From contig NZ_BMYY01000004.1 in NCBI RefSeq assembly GCF_014652515.1, forward strand, positions 124,001-188,000: 64,000 nt of DNA, written 5' to 3'. Each line of letters begins with the position of its first letter. Within the stretch, counting starts at the first letter, position 1. The DNA is from Bacterioplanes sanyensis. Its GTDB lineage: Bacteria; Pseudomonadota; Gammaproteobacteria; Pseudomonadales; Oceanobacteraceae. This document shows, in pieces, positions 19,205 to 26,948 of the stretch. The notes beneath the pieces are model-generated. The model searched no databases, was not told the DNA's origin, and saw only the letters and a program-made list of their open reading frames with translations. The position numbers and the translations under genes were made by a program.

Positions 19205-20602
19205 GTGAGCACTCGCATCGAATACGATTTATTGGGTGAGCTGGCCGTTCCTGCCGATGCCTGGTACGGTATTCAAACCCAACGCGCCGTTAACAACTTT
19301 GCCATTACGGGCGTTCCTATCAGCCATTTTCCGCAGCTGGTAAAAGCCCTGGCGCAGGTAAAGCAAGCCGCCGCCCAGGCCAACCGCGATCTGGGCATTT
19401 TGGCACCCCACAAGGCCGAGGCCATTGTCGCCGCCTGTGAAGACATCGCCGATGGCGCACTGAACGATCAATTTGTGGTTGATTTGATCCAAGGCGGCGC
19501 CGGCACCTCGACCAACATGAATGCCAATGAGGTGATCGCCAACCTAGCATTGCAAAAGCTGGGGCACGGTAAGGGCGAGTATCAGCATTTGCATCCTAAC
19601 GATGACGTTAATTGCTCTCAGTCGACCAACGATGCCTACCCTACGGCGGCCTGCTTAGCCATTCAATTTGCCGCCGAACCCCTGGTTGAGTCTATTCGCA
19701 GCCTGGTTAACGCACTGCAGCAAAAAGGCAACGAATTTGCTGACGTCGTCAAAATGGGTCGTACTCAGTTGCAAGATGCGGTGCCGATGACCTTAGGCCA
19801 AGAGTTTGAAGCCTTTGCCGTTAACCTGTCGGAAGACATCGACCGTTTGCACGAAGCCTGTTTATTGTTGTGTGAAGTGAATCTAGGTGGCACCGCCATC
19901 GGCACCGGCATTAACACCCACGCCGATTATTCTGAGTTGGCAATTCGCTATTTGGCAGAGCTGTCGGGCAAGCCCATGGTACCCGCCGCCAACCTGATTG
20001 AAGCCACATCAGACATGGGCGCGTTTGTTTTGTTCTCCGGCGTACTGCGCCGCTTTGCCATTAAACTGGGCAAAATGTCGAACGATTTGCGCTTATTATC
20101 GAGTGGCCCGCGCACCGGTTTTGGCGAAATTAAATTGCCACCGGTACAGCCTGGCTCATCGATTATGCCCGGCAAGGTTAACCCTGTGATTCCTGAAGCC
20201 GTTAACCAAACTGCCTACCAGGTCATGGCCAACGACTTGGCGGTAACTCTCGCGGCTGAAGCTGGGCAATTGCAGTTAAATGCCATGGAGCCGCTGATTA
20301 TTTATAACCTGCTTAATTCCATGCGCATGCTGGGCGAAGCCTGCCACATGCTGGAGCAGCGTTGCATTATCGGCATTGAAGCCAACCGCGAACGCTGCGC
20401 CGAGCTGGTCGACATCAGCATTGGCAGCATTACCGCCTTGGTTCCCCATATTGGCTATGCCAACGCGTCACGCATTGCCAAACAGGCGTTGCACAGTGGC
20501 GGTACCGTCAGAGAGCTGATTTTGGCCGAAGGATTGCTAAGCGAAGCCGAGCTAGAACAATTGCTTAGCCCACAGTCGATGCTGGGACATCGCAGATCTT
20601 AA
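19205..20602 (+). CDS. aspA: Aspartate ammonia-lyase
   Basis: Cytosolic enzyme converting L-aspartate to fumarate and ammonia. The fumarase/aspartase signature GSSIMPGKVNP (around residues 317-327) is complete, as are the GGAGTSTNMNANEV, SQSTNDAYPT and GGTAIGTGIN stretches that form the composite active site. The QTQRAVNNF opening and overall pattern favour aspartase over class II fumarase. Length 465 is normal. The start is GTG at 19205 with GGAGA just upstream. The asparaginase gene follows 16 bases later, so asparagine can be taken to fumarate with release of two ammonia molecules. Confidence 0.92.
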   Translation: MSTRIEYDLLGELAVPADAWYGIQTQRAVNNFAITGVPISHFPQLVKALAQVKQAAAQANRDLGILAPHKAEAIVAACEDIADGALNDQFVVDLIQGGAGTSTNMNANEVIANLALQKLGHGKGEYQHLHPNDDVNCSQSTNDAYPTAACLAIQFAAEPLVESIRSLVNALQQKGNEFADVVKMGRTQLQDAVPMTLGQEFEAFAVNLSEDIDRLHEACLLLCEVNLGGTAIGTGINTHADYSELAIRYLAELSGKPMVPAANLIEATSDMGAFVLFSGVLRRFAIKLGKMSNDLRLLSSGPRTGFGEIKLPPVQPGSSIMPGKVNPVIPEAVNQTAYQVMANDLAVTLAAEAGQLQLNAMEPLIIYNLLNSMRMLGEACHMLEQRCIIGIEANRERCAELVDISIGSITALVPHIGYANASRIAKQALHSGGTVRELILAEGLLSEAELEQLLSPQSMLGHRRS

Positions 20603-20618
20603 CAACAAGGAGCACAGC

Positions 20619-21635
20619 ATGACGAAGCAACACATCCTGGTCATTTATTGCGGCGGCACCATCGGCATGACGGCATCGGCACAGGGCTTTGTGCCCGCCA
20701 GTAATTTCGCCGATGCGCTTAAGCAGCACCTGCCCAACGATCATAGCTTGCCTCGTTATACCTTGTTGGAGCTGGAAGAGTTGATCGACAGCAGCAATAT
20801 TCGCTGCGACCATTGGCTTTTATTAGCCCAGCTACTTAAGGATAACTGGTGCGATTACGATGGCTTTGTCTTGCTGCACGGCACCGATACCATGGCTTAC
20901 ACTGCTTCCATGTTGTCGTTTTTACTCGCTGGGCAAGACAAGCCTGTGGTTATTACCGGCGCTCAAATCCCCTTATCGCAGCCCGGCAGTGACGGCTTAG
21001 ATAACTTTCTAAATAGCTTGGTGGTGGCCAGCCAGCCGCAATTAACTGAAGTTTGCATTTGCTTTAATCAGCGTATTTTGCGCGGCAATGCCAGCACCAA
21101 AGTCAGCAGCTCCGCCATGGATGCCTTCAATAGTCCCAACCAAGCGGATTTAGGCCGTGTTCACAGCCACGGCAACCAGGTCGATATTGAGTTAGATTTA
21201 CCCAGGTTGCGCCAAGCGTCAAACATTAGCATGGAATTACCCGATTTACGCCCGGAGCGCGTTGCCGTGCTGCGTTTATTTCCTGGTATGACAGGCCATA
21301 TGCTGCTGACGCTGGCCGCTAATGCTGATGGCTTGATCGTGCAAAGCTATGGCGCTGGCAACTTCCCAGATGCCAACCAGAGCGTGATGGAAGCGCTGCG
21401 CATGCTGCAGCAGCAAAACCTGGTGGTGGTGAATATCAGCCAGTGTGGTCATGGCGGTGTTAAGCAAAGCACCTACGCCAGCGGCGCGGTATTAAATCCG
21501 CTGGGCGTCGTCGACGGTGGCACCATGACGCTAGAAGCAGCCTTTTGCAAATTGCATTATTTGCTGGCCACAGAAACCAGCGTGGAAAAAGTACGGTTAA
21601 GAATGACAGACAATGTACGTGGTGAAATAGGTTAA
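20619..21635 (+). CDS. ansA: Type I (cytoplasmic) L-asparaginase
   Basis: Hydrolyses L-asparagine to L-aspartate and ammonia, feeding the aspartase encoded upstream. Both catalytic threonine motifs are present: CGGTIGMT (T14) and LLHGTDTMAYTAS (T89-D90). A conserved lysine sits in the NASTKVSSSAMDAFNSPN stretch. There is no signal peptide, which with the 338-residue length points to the cytoplasmic AnsA type rather than the periplasmic AnsB type. A clear AAGGAG lies before the ATG. Confidence 0.92.
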   Translation: MTKQHILVIYCGGTIGMTASAQGFVPASNFADALKQHLPNDHSLPRYTLLELEELIDSSNIRCDHWLLLAQLLKDNWCDYDGFVLLHGTDTMAYTASMLSFLLAGQDKPVVITGAQIPLSQPGSDGLDNFLNSLVVASQPQLTEVCICFNQRILRGNASTKVSSSAMDAFNSPNQADLGRVHSHGNQVDIELDLPRLRQASNISMELPDLRPERVAVLRLFPGMTGHMLLTLAANADGLIVQSYGAGNFPDANQSVMEALRMLQQQNLVVVNISQCGHGGVKQSTYASGAVLNPLGVVDGGTMTLEAAFCKLHYLLATETSVEKVRLRMTDNVRGEIG

Positions 21636-21636
21636 T

Positions 21637-21656
21637 AGGGGCGGCTATGCGCCCCT
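21637..21656. terminator. Hairpin between convergent ansA and lasA genes
   Basis: Arms AGGGGCG and CGCCCCT with loop GCTATG lie in the 41-base gap between two stop codons. There is no T run; a bidirectional stop is possible. Confidence 0.45.
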
Positions 21657-21676
21657 GAACGATTACAACGAGCCTA

Positions 21677-22864
21677 CTATTGCGCAGGCCCAGGGTTATA
21701 CAACCAATCCCAGGCACAATAACTGCGCTGCTCACCTTGATGATACAGCCAATAGCGATTGCAATTATTGTCATAGTTGTAATTGCCCACATTCACCACA
21801 TACGGCCCTAAGTTAACGCCTTGCAGCGATTGATAGCGACCGTTGTACAACAACGAAAAGTGCAAATGCGGCCCAGTCGAGCTGCCGCCCTGACATAACG
21901 CCGTACTGCGATCATTGGCGTAAGTGCCAATACGGGTATTAATATCGACCCAGTCGCCGCTACTAACTTCAATATCTTCCATATGATAATAATTGGTCTG
22001 CCAACCAGAGGGATGCGTAATACGCATATTACAGCGCGAATAAACGGTCACTCTGCCAGAGTGTGCAGCCGTCACGCTGTAAGTTCGCCCGCCCCAGCGC
22101 GGCCAATCATAGGACACATCCACCGACGATAACGGATAGCCTGAGCCGGTATTCGAATGGGCGCCGTTCGCCTTCCAGTAATAGCCCTGACGCCAAGGCC
22201 ATTGCATTAAATCACGCGGTGGTGTCGACGCCTGGCGCAACGTCATTGGCGCTGGAGCCTCGGCTACAAAGGCTTTCGGGAACAACGCCTGATAGCTATC
22301 CAACACAGCCCTAAGCTGCTCGCTGGCCGGCAAGCCTGCCGCTTTAAACGCCTGCCACAACGCCCAAGTACTGGCATTGTAGGGAGAGCTCAATACCCGC
22401 TGACTGTCCTGTTCAAAGGCATAAAAATAGTGCGACAGCGTTAGCATCTGCTCGCCTAACTGCTGCGCCAATGGCTGCTCATTGCGCTCCCCCCAAAGCG
22501 GCTTGAGCTCTGAGCTGGGCGAGCTCAGCTGCTGGCCGTTTGCTTCCAACAAGGCCAGCAGCAACTGTGGATTTAAACTCGCCACCCCGGCCCAGTGCGA
22601 CAAGTTTTCGGCATGCGGCAGCCACTGTGGTGCCCGCTGCTGCAGAGCAGACTGCCATGAAAAAGGCTCCCTTGTGGGTACATCGACAAACTGCTGCTCA
22701 GACAGTTGGGATATTAATGCAGAACGCTCAACCATTGGGATCGAATTAACCGGGGCATTCGCCTCAAAGGTGTGCAAATCCAAAGCACTGACCTGTGCCG
22801 CTAAAATAAATTGACCTAAACCTAAGCCAATTATGAAAGATTTTTTCTGTAGAAGTGTGCTCAT
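21677..22864 (-). CDS. lasA: LasA-type M23 metallopeptidase precursor (staphylolysin-like)
   Basis: Secreted zinc endopeptidase of the beta-lytic (M23A) group; Pseudomonas LasA cleaves glycine-rich bridges of staphylococcal peptidoglycan and elastin. A signal peptide (about 1-27, ending QVSA) is followed by a propeptide of ~185 residues and a mature domain starting near TPPRDLMQWPWRQGY (about 214). Zinc ligands H236 (NGAHSN), D249 and H335 with catalytic H294 (NYYHM) and H333 (GPHLHFS) keep the LasA spacing. Cysteines C278 and C324 match the first LasA disulfide; two more lie near the C-terminus. All key residues are present, so I expect an active secreted enzyme. Confidence 0.92.
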   Translation of the reverse strand: MSTLLQKKSFIIGLGLGQFILAAQVSALDLHTFEANAPVNSIPMVERSALISQLSEQQFVDVPTREPFSWQSALQQRAPQWLPHAENLSHWAGVASLNPQLLLALLEANGQQLSSPSSELKPLWGERNEQPLAQQLGEQMLTLSHYFYAFEQDSQRVLSSPYNASTWALWQAFKAAGLPASEQLRAVLDSYQALFPKAFVAEAPAPMTLRQASTPPRDLMQWPWRQGYYWKANGAHSNTGSGYPLSSVDVSYDWPRWGGRTYSVTAAHSGRVTVYSRCNMRITHPSGWQTNYYHMEDIEVSSGDWVDINTRIGTYANDRSTALCQGGSSTGPHLHFSLLYNGRYQSLQGVNLGPYVVNVGNYNYDNNCNRYWLYHQGEQRSYCAWDWLYNPGPAQ

Positions 22865-23298
22865 TCCGTGCTCCTAGAGCAAAGGGTTCGCCTTCACTCT
22901 AGGTAGACGTAACATGCCTGCTAAAACGCCCTCGCCGCTTTAAGAACTAAGTATGGCAATCGTTGTGTCGATATCTGCTCTACGCCAACTCCCCCAGACA
23001 GACTCTCAGCGGCTATCGCATACTGTGCAATATGATCTGAGCTTTTCTTCTTATTATGTAATCGCCTAGGCAATATCGGCCAATACATAGCGATGCTAGC
23101 TAGAAGGTGTCTGTCCCATCGCTCCCCGTGGATTTACATTGAATTCACCTACCAGGCCTTACCCTGCTGCTCTATCACTCACACCACGAGATCACGATAT
23201 GAGCAAGCCCACCTTTAGCAACAGCAAACGTGCCATTGCCAACCTACTTTCAATCTTCCTGCAGGGCGAATTCAACTAGCGAATTCAACTAGGAAGAT
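22865..23298. other. Intergenic stretch without a supported gene
   Basis: No coding region above ~30 codons looks real here. A 26-codon frame starting at 23200 could be the remnant of a gene cut by the repeats. The right edge holds three close copies of TTCAACTAG (23271-23279, 23284-23292, 23298-23306), the third of which opens the first large repeat. Confidence 0.5.
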
Positions 23299-23538
23299 TC
23301 AACTAGGACATCCATCCCAAGGGTCAGCATCACATAGGTTCAACCTAAACAGGCTCGAGTTTAAGACGGCCTCCTCCTGCCAACAGCGAGCATGAGAACC
23401 TTCCGAACAGAACTGCTTTTCAAAGCACTTTTGATGAGCTTTTCAACGAGAGGCGGTAATTGGGGCGCTGAGTAGCTTCAGATTTCTCTGATTATGTTGA
23501 ACAGTTACAAGATGCTATTACGCGGATTGATCGAGTAG
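23299..23538. repeat. Tandem repeat copy 1 (about 240 bp)
   Basis: It begins TCAACTAGGACATCCATCCC and ends with ACGCGGATTGATCGAG. It is nearly identical to the two following copies, with only scattered substitutions. It contains no frame longer than about 27 codons. The end sequence equals the last bases of the neighbouring transposase gene, so the unit is the gene's downstream flank. Confidence 0.9.
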
Positions 23539-23775
23539 TCAACTAGGACATCCATCCCAAGGGTCAGTATCACATAGGTTCAACCTAAACAGGCTCGAGT
23601 TTTAGACGGCCTCTTTCTGCCAACAGCGAGCATGAGAACCTTCCGAACAGAACTGCTTTTCAAAGCACTTTTGATGAGCTTTTCAATGAGAGGCGGTAAT
23701 TGGGCGCTGAGTAGCTTCAGATTTCTCTGATTATGTTGAACAGTTACAAGATGCTATTACGCGGATTGATGAGAG
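23539..23775. repeat. Tandem repeat copy 2 (about 237 bp)
   Basis: Same unit as the preceding copy, again opening TCAACTAGGACATCC. It differs by single-base changes, a one-base loss in a G run near 23700, and a slightly altered junction (GATGAGAG) at its right end. Confidence 0.9.
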
Positions 23776-24012
23776 TCAACTAGGACATCCATCCCAAGGG
23801 TCAGTATCACATAGGTTCAACCTAAACAGGCTCGAGTTTTAGACGGCCTCTTCTTGCCAACAGCGAACATGAGAACCTTCCGAACAGGACTGCTTTTCAA
23901 AGCACTTTTGATGAGTTTTTCAACGAGAGGCGGTAATTGGGGCGCTGAGTAGCTTCAGATTTCTCTGACTATGTTGAACAGTTACAAGATGCTATTACGC
24001 GGATCGATCGAG
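23776..24012. repeat. Tandem repeat copy 3, joined to the transposase gene
   Basis: Third copy of the unit. Its right end runs into the 3' end of the transposase gene: the final codons and stop of that gene lie inside the repeat. This shows that the repeat unit is the element's own terminal region, multiplied outward from this junction. Confidence 0.85.
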
Positions 24013-24999
24013 CAATGAACGGCAGCGACTGAGTCCAGGCGGACGCTGATAATTCAGTGTTTCACAGGCTTGGCGTAATTTTTCTTCACCGCCGGCAAAG
24101 GTTTTAAAACAGTCTTCAAAATGCTGGGTCATTTCTAACCATTGCTGCTCATCAATGCCTAAGCGATCGAGAATGGCCGCCGTATTTTTAGCAATGGCGC
24201 CGCGTTTATCGTGACGAATAATGCGGCCAGTCCAGTCGACCAGTTCGAGGTAATCCATCAGCTTCATTTGAATGCCCAGCGGTATATTTTGCCGAGGGTT
24301 GCCAACGAAGGGTAATAATTCCTTGGGTTGTTGCTTAGGATGGTTGGGCTGCTTGCTCGTTTTTGCTTTTTCTATGCGCCGCTTCACCGAGGTGTGCGCG
24401 GATGCTTCGGGCGTGGCTGCCATATTTGCCCGCACCGGGTTAAGGTCGACATAGGCCATGCACGCAGCCAGTGCTGCTTCATCCAGTAATGCCTGGGATT
24501 TAAACCGGCCCTCCCAGAAACGGCCAGTGCACTGATCTTCCTGATTGGTCTCTCGCGCAATGGCCTCATTCAGCACCCGCATAAACCAGCTGATGCTAGA
24601 TAACCGTGAGCGCCACTCTTCCACATACATTTGCAGTCGCTTTTGCTCAGCAACGCCCAGCTCGTCACCGTTTATAAAGCGCTGAGACAGCATATTGCCA
24701 CTAAATAGCGTGTGCCAGCGCTCAATGACTTCCGTGTCGCTCCAGTGATGGGCGCGCTCAGCATCAATAAATAAAACAACGTGGTAATGGTTGCTCATAA
24801 TGGCATAGGCCGCCACTTCAACGGCAAATACATGCGGCAAAGCCAGTAACTTGTTTTCCAGCCAACCACGGCGATGTTCGTAGCACTGGCCGGTGTTGTG
24901 ATCTGTGCCACACAAAAACGCCCGCCGCACACAGCGTGATACGCAATGATAATAGGGTGTCGCCTCCAAAGAGACTTGCTGTTTTCTGGGCTTGGGCAT
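23995..24999 (-). mobile_element. Y1/HUH transposase, REP-associated (RAYT-like), full length
   Basis: A 334-residue protein of the IS200-like Y1 transposase superfamily, of the single-gene type often found near REP repeats. The HUH metal motif is H71-Y-H73 in MSNHYHVVLF. The RFWEGRFKSQALLDE block follows the helix that normally holds the catalytic tyrosine; at that position I read WFMRVLNEAIARETN, with no tyrosine. It has a basic C-terminal extension (about 205-334) beyond the core. It is flanked on its 5' side by REP-like hairpins and GGATGTCC repeats and on its 3' side by the tandem 240-bp repeats. Activity is uncertain. Confidence 0.85.
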
Positions 25000-25010
25000 A
25001 ATGGCACTCC

Positions 25011-25253
25011 GACTCTAGAGCAACTAATACGAGCCTAGCCGCTGTGGAGCCGATTACCATTGGAGTGTCAGGTTAGAATGGATGTCCCGACTGTTTCCGA
25101 CTGTTTCCTGCAGCAGCTGACATCAGCCTAGCCGCTGCGGAGCAGGCTACCACTAACATGACAGCTTAGGGTGGATGTCCTGACTGTTCTCTGGGTGGAT
25201 GTCCTGACTGTTCTTGACTGTTCTCTTGGATGTCCTGACTCTTTTCTCATCTA
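25011..25253. repeat. REP-like repeat cluster between the two transposase copies
   Basis: A hairpin with arms GCAGCAGCT (25110-25118) and AGCCGCTGC (25130-25138), one mismatch, and a decayed relative near 25020-25050. Four copies of GGATGTCC(C/T)GACT lie on the plus strand (starting 25080, 25173, 25197, 25228), most followed by GTT. The last copies are read through by the truncated transposase frame. Confidence 0.75.
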
Positions 25254-25767
25254 AGAGTGCCTGGGATTTAAAACGACCTTCCCAGAAGCGGCCAGTGCAC
25301 TGGTCTTCCTGATTGGCTTCTCGCGCAATGGCCTCGTTCAGCACCCGCATAAACCAGCTGATGCTAGATAACCGTGAGCGCCACTCTTCCACATACATTT
25401 GCAGTCGCTTTTGCTCAGCAACGCCCAGCTCGTCACCGTTTATAAAGCGCTGAGACAGCATATTGCCACTAAATAGCGTGTGCCAGCGCTCAATGACTTC
25501 CGTGTCGCTCCAGTGGTAGGCGCGCTCAGCATCAATAAATAAAACAACGTGGTAATGGTTGCTCATAATGGCATAGGCCGCCACTTCAACGGCAAATACA
25601 TGCGGCAAAGCCAGTAACTTGTCTTCCAGCCAACCACGGCGATGCTCGTAGCATTGGCCAGTCATATGATCCGTACCACACAGAAAAGCCCGCCGCACAC
25701 AGCGTGATACGCAATGATAATAGGGTGTCGCCTCCAAAGAGACTTGCTGTTTTCTGGGCTTGGGCAT
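25153..25767 (-). pseudogene. Truncated second copy of the Y1 transposase
   Basis: The first ~180 codons match the neighbouring full-length transposase with only a few substitutions (for example N35 to M, E49 to D, H84 to Y). After ALLDE the similarity stops and the frame runs through three GGACATCCA-containing repeats before a stop, giving 204 residues with a foreign tail. The HUH core is kept, but the C-terminal ~150 residues are missing, so it is most likely an inactive remnant. The break lies exactly where the GGATGTCC repeats begin. Confidence 0.8.
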
Positions 25768-25784
25768 AATGGCACTCCGGCTCT

Positions 25785-25965
25785 GCAGCAGCTGAAATCA
25801 GCCTAGCTGCTGCGGAGCCGATTGCCATTGAAGTGTCAAGTTAGAATGGATGTCCCGACTGTTTCCCGACTGTTCTGGCTTAAGATGGATGTCCTGACTG
25901 TTTGTCGTTCTTCATTGAAGTGTCAGGTTAGGGTGGGTGTCCTGACTGTTCGCCGACTGTCCCGT
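25785..25965. repeat. REP-like hairpin and GGATGTCC repeats upstream of the truncated transposase
   Basis: A perfect hairpin, arms GCAGCAGCT (25785-25793) and AGCTGCTGC (25805-25813) with an 11-base loop. Three further GG(A/G)TGTCC(C/T)GACTGTT copies start at 25848, 25887 and 25935, each preceded by a related CATTGAAGTGTCA-type stretch. Same arrangement as upstream of the full-length copy. The rest of the gap, up to the tRNA, holds no gene I can support. Confidence 0.75.
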
Positions 25966-26136
25966 CATCGCAGTAAAAAGATGGCCGTGTACGACAGAAA
26001 GCCAGAAGTTATTAAAGCAACACGATGAAGACTGTACAGAATTACATACTGTATATTCGTCGGCTTATTCGCTAAGGCTTGTTTTGCTGATAGATGGCTT
26101 AGGAAGGAATTCTAGGTCATTGAAAAAAGGGAAATT

Positions 26137-26213
26137 TGGTCGGGATGAGAGGATTTGAACCTCCGACCACCTGCACCCCATACAGGTGCGCTACCAGGCT
26201 GCGCTACATCCCG
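26137..26213 (-). tRNA. tRNA-Pro (GGG)
   Basis: Folds as a full cloverleaf with encoded CCA. Acceptor arms CGGGATG and CATCCCG; D stem GCGC/GCGC; anticodon stem CCTGT/GCAGG with loop ATGGGGT, giving anticodon GGG; T arm GGAGG/CCTCT with TTCAAAT. It closely resembles proL of E. coli. The position beside merR-ihfA-pheT matches Pseudomonas. Confidence 0.97.
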
Positions 26214-26245
26214 ACTCAGCTCGGCACTTTGTCCAAGCGCTGGCT

Positions 26246-26251
26246 AGTATA
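26246..26251 (-). promoter_or_regulatory. -10 element of the tRNA-Pro promoter
   Basis: TATACT on the minus strand, 33 bp before the mature tRNA 5' end, followed by a GC-rich discriminator (AGCCAGCGC) as is usual for stable-RNA promoters. The -35 region is poor (TTTAAC at 16 bp). Confidence 0.45.
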
Positions 26252-26307
26252 CCTAAGTGACTGAAAAGTTAAAGTTTTTTGTTACACCGGTGATAATGTA
26301 GAAATCA

Positions 26308-26664
26308 TCAGTCTGGCTGGAGCAGCACCGCCAACTCTTTCAGCTCATTGATCATATTTTTGATCAAGGCTTGATCCATGGCCACGGCTTGCGAGTCGCC
26401 CTCTTCTAGGCGCTGACGTGCACCACCAATGGTGTAGCCTTCTTGATAGAGTAAATTACGAATTTCACGCACCAAAATGACGTCTTGGCGCTGATAATAA
26501 CGACGATTGCCGCGGCGTTTAACCGGGCTTAATTGCGGAAATTCCTGCTCCCAATACCTTAAAACATGGGGTTTTACAGCACACAGCTCGCTGACTTCAC
26601 CAATGGTAAAATAGCGCTTGGCTGGGATGAGAGGGAGTTCATTGTTGTGAGTCGGTTCCAGCAT
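26308..26664 (-). CDS. MerR-family regulator linked to ihfA
   Basis: A 118-residue MerR-type protein. The winged helix-turn-helix is clear: [45 protein letters not shown], followed by a short coiled-coil helix ([10 protein letters not shown]...). There is no cysteine-rich metal site, so the effector is unknown. Its start overlaps the ihfA 3' end by 26 bases. This gene follows ihfA in Pseudomonas and many relatives; its targets are not established from sequence. Confidence 0.88.
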   Translation of the reverse strand: MLEPTHNNELPLIPAKRYFTIGEVSELCAVKPHVLRYWEQEFPQLSPVKRRGNRRYYQRQDVILVREIRNLLYQEGYTIGGARQRLEEGDSQAVAMDQALIKNMINELKELAVLLQPD

Positions 26665-26947
26665 AGGCTTCGACTCGAACTTTAAGTTTTTGACCTGGTT
26701 TAAAGGTCACTACCCGGCGCGCAGAAATAGGAATTTCTTCGCCAGTTTTGGGGTTGCGGCCTGGTCTTTGACGCTTATCACGTAGGTCGAAGTTGCCGAA
26801 ACCCGACAACTTCACCTGTTCATTACGGCTAAGACTGTCGCGGATCTCATCAAAGAAGAGATCCACCATGTCTTTCGCTTCGCGTTTGTTAAGACCAAGA
26901 TCCTCGAACAGTTTTTCTGCCAGTTCTGCTTTGGTCAGAGCCGTCAT
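26639..26947 (-). CDS. ihfA: Integration host factor subunit alpha
   Basis: DNA-bending nucleoid protein that works as a heterodimer with IHF beta in recombination, replication and sigma54 transcription. 102 residues. The N-terminal [14 protein letters not shown], the [13 protein letters not shown] strand and the beta-arm [14 protein letters not shown] with the intercalating proline are all standard; the ending DSQQ is short and polar. It sits one base after pheT, as in other gammaproteobacteria, where it can be expressed from the pheST transcript. Confidence 0.96.
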   Translation of the reverse strand: MTALTKAELAEKLFEDLGLNKREAKDMVDLFFDEIRDSLSRNEQVKLSGFGNFDLRDKRQRPGRNPKTGEEIPISARRVVTFKPGQKLKVRVEAYAGTDSQQ

Positions 26948-26948
26948 G

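Noticed and set aside
25011..25965. CRISPR array
   Set aside because: The short repeats are irregularly spaced, lack unique spacers of constant length, and sit beside Y1 transposases, not cas genes.
26031..26058. LexA-like box (ACTGTAC... followed by ATACTGTATAT) upstream of the tRNA region
   Set aside because: The CTGT-N8-ACAG spacing is not met on either strand, and no SOS-type gene follows.
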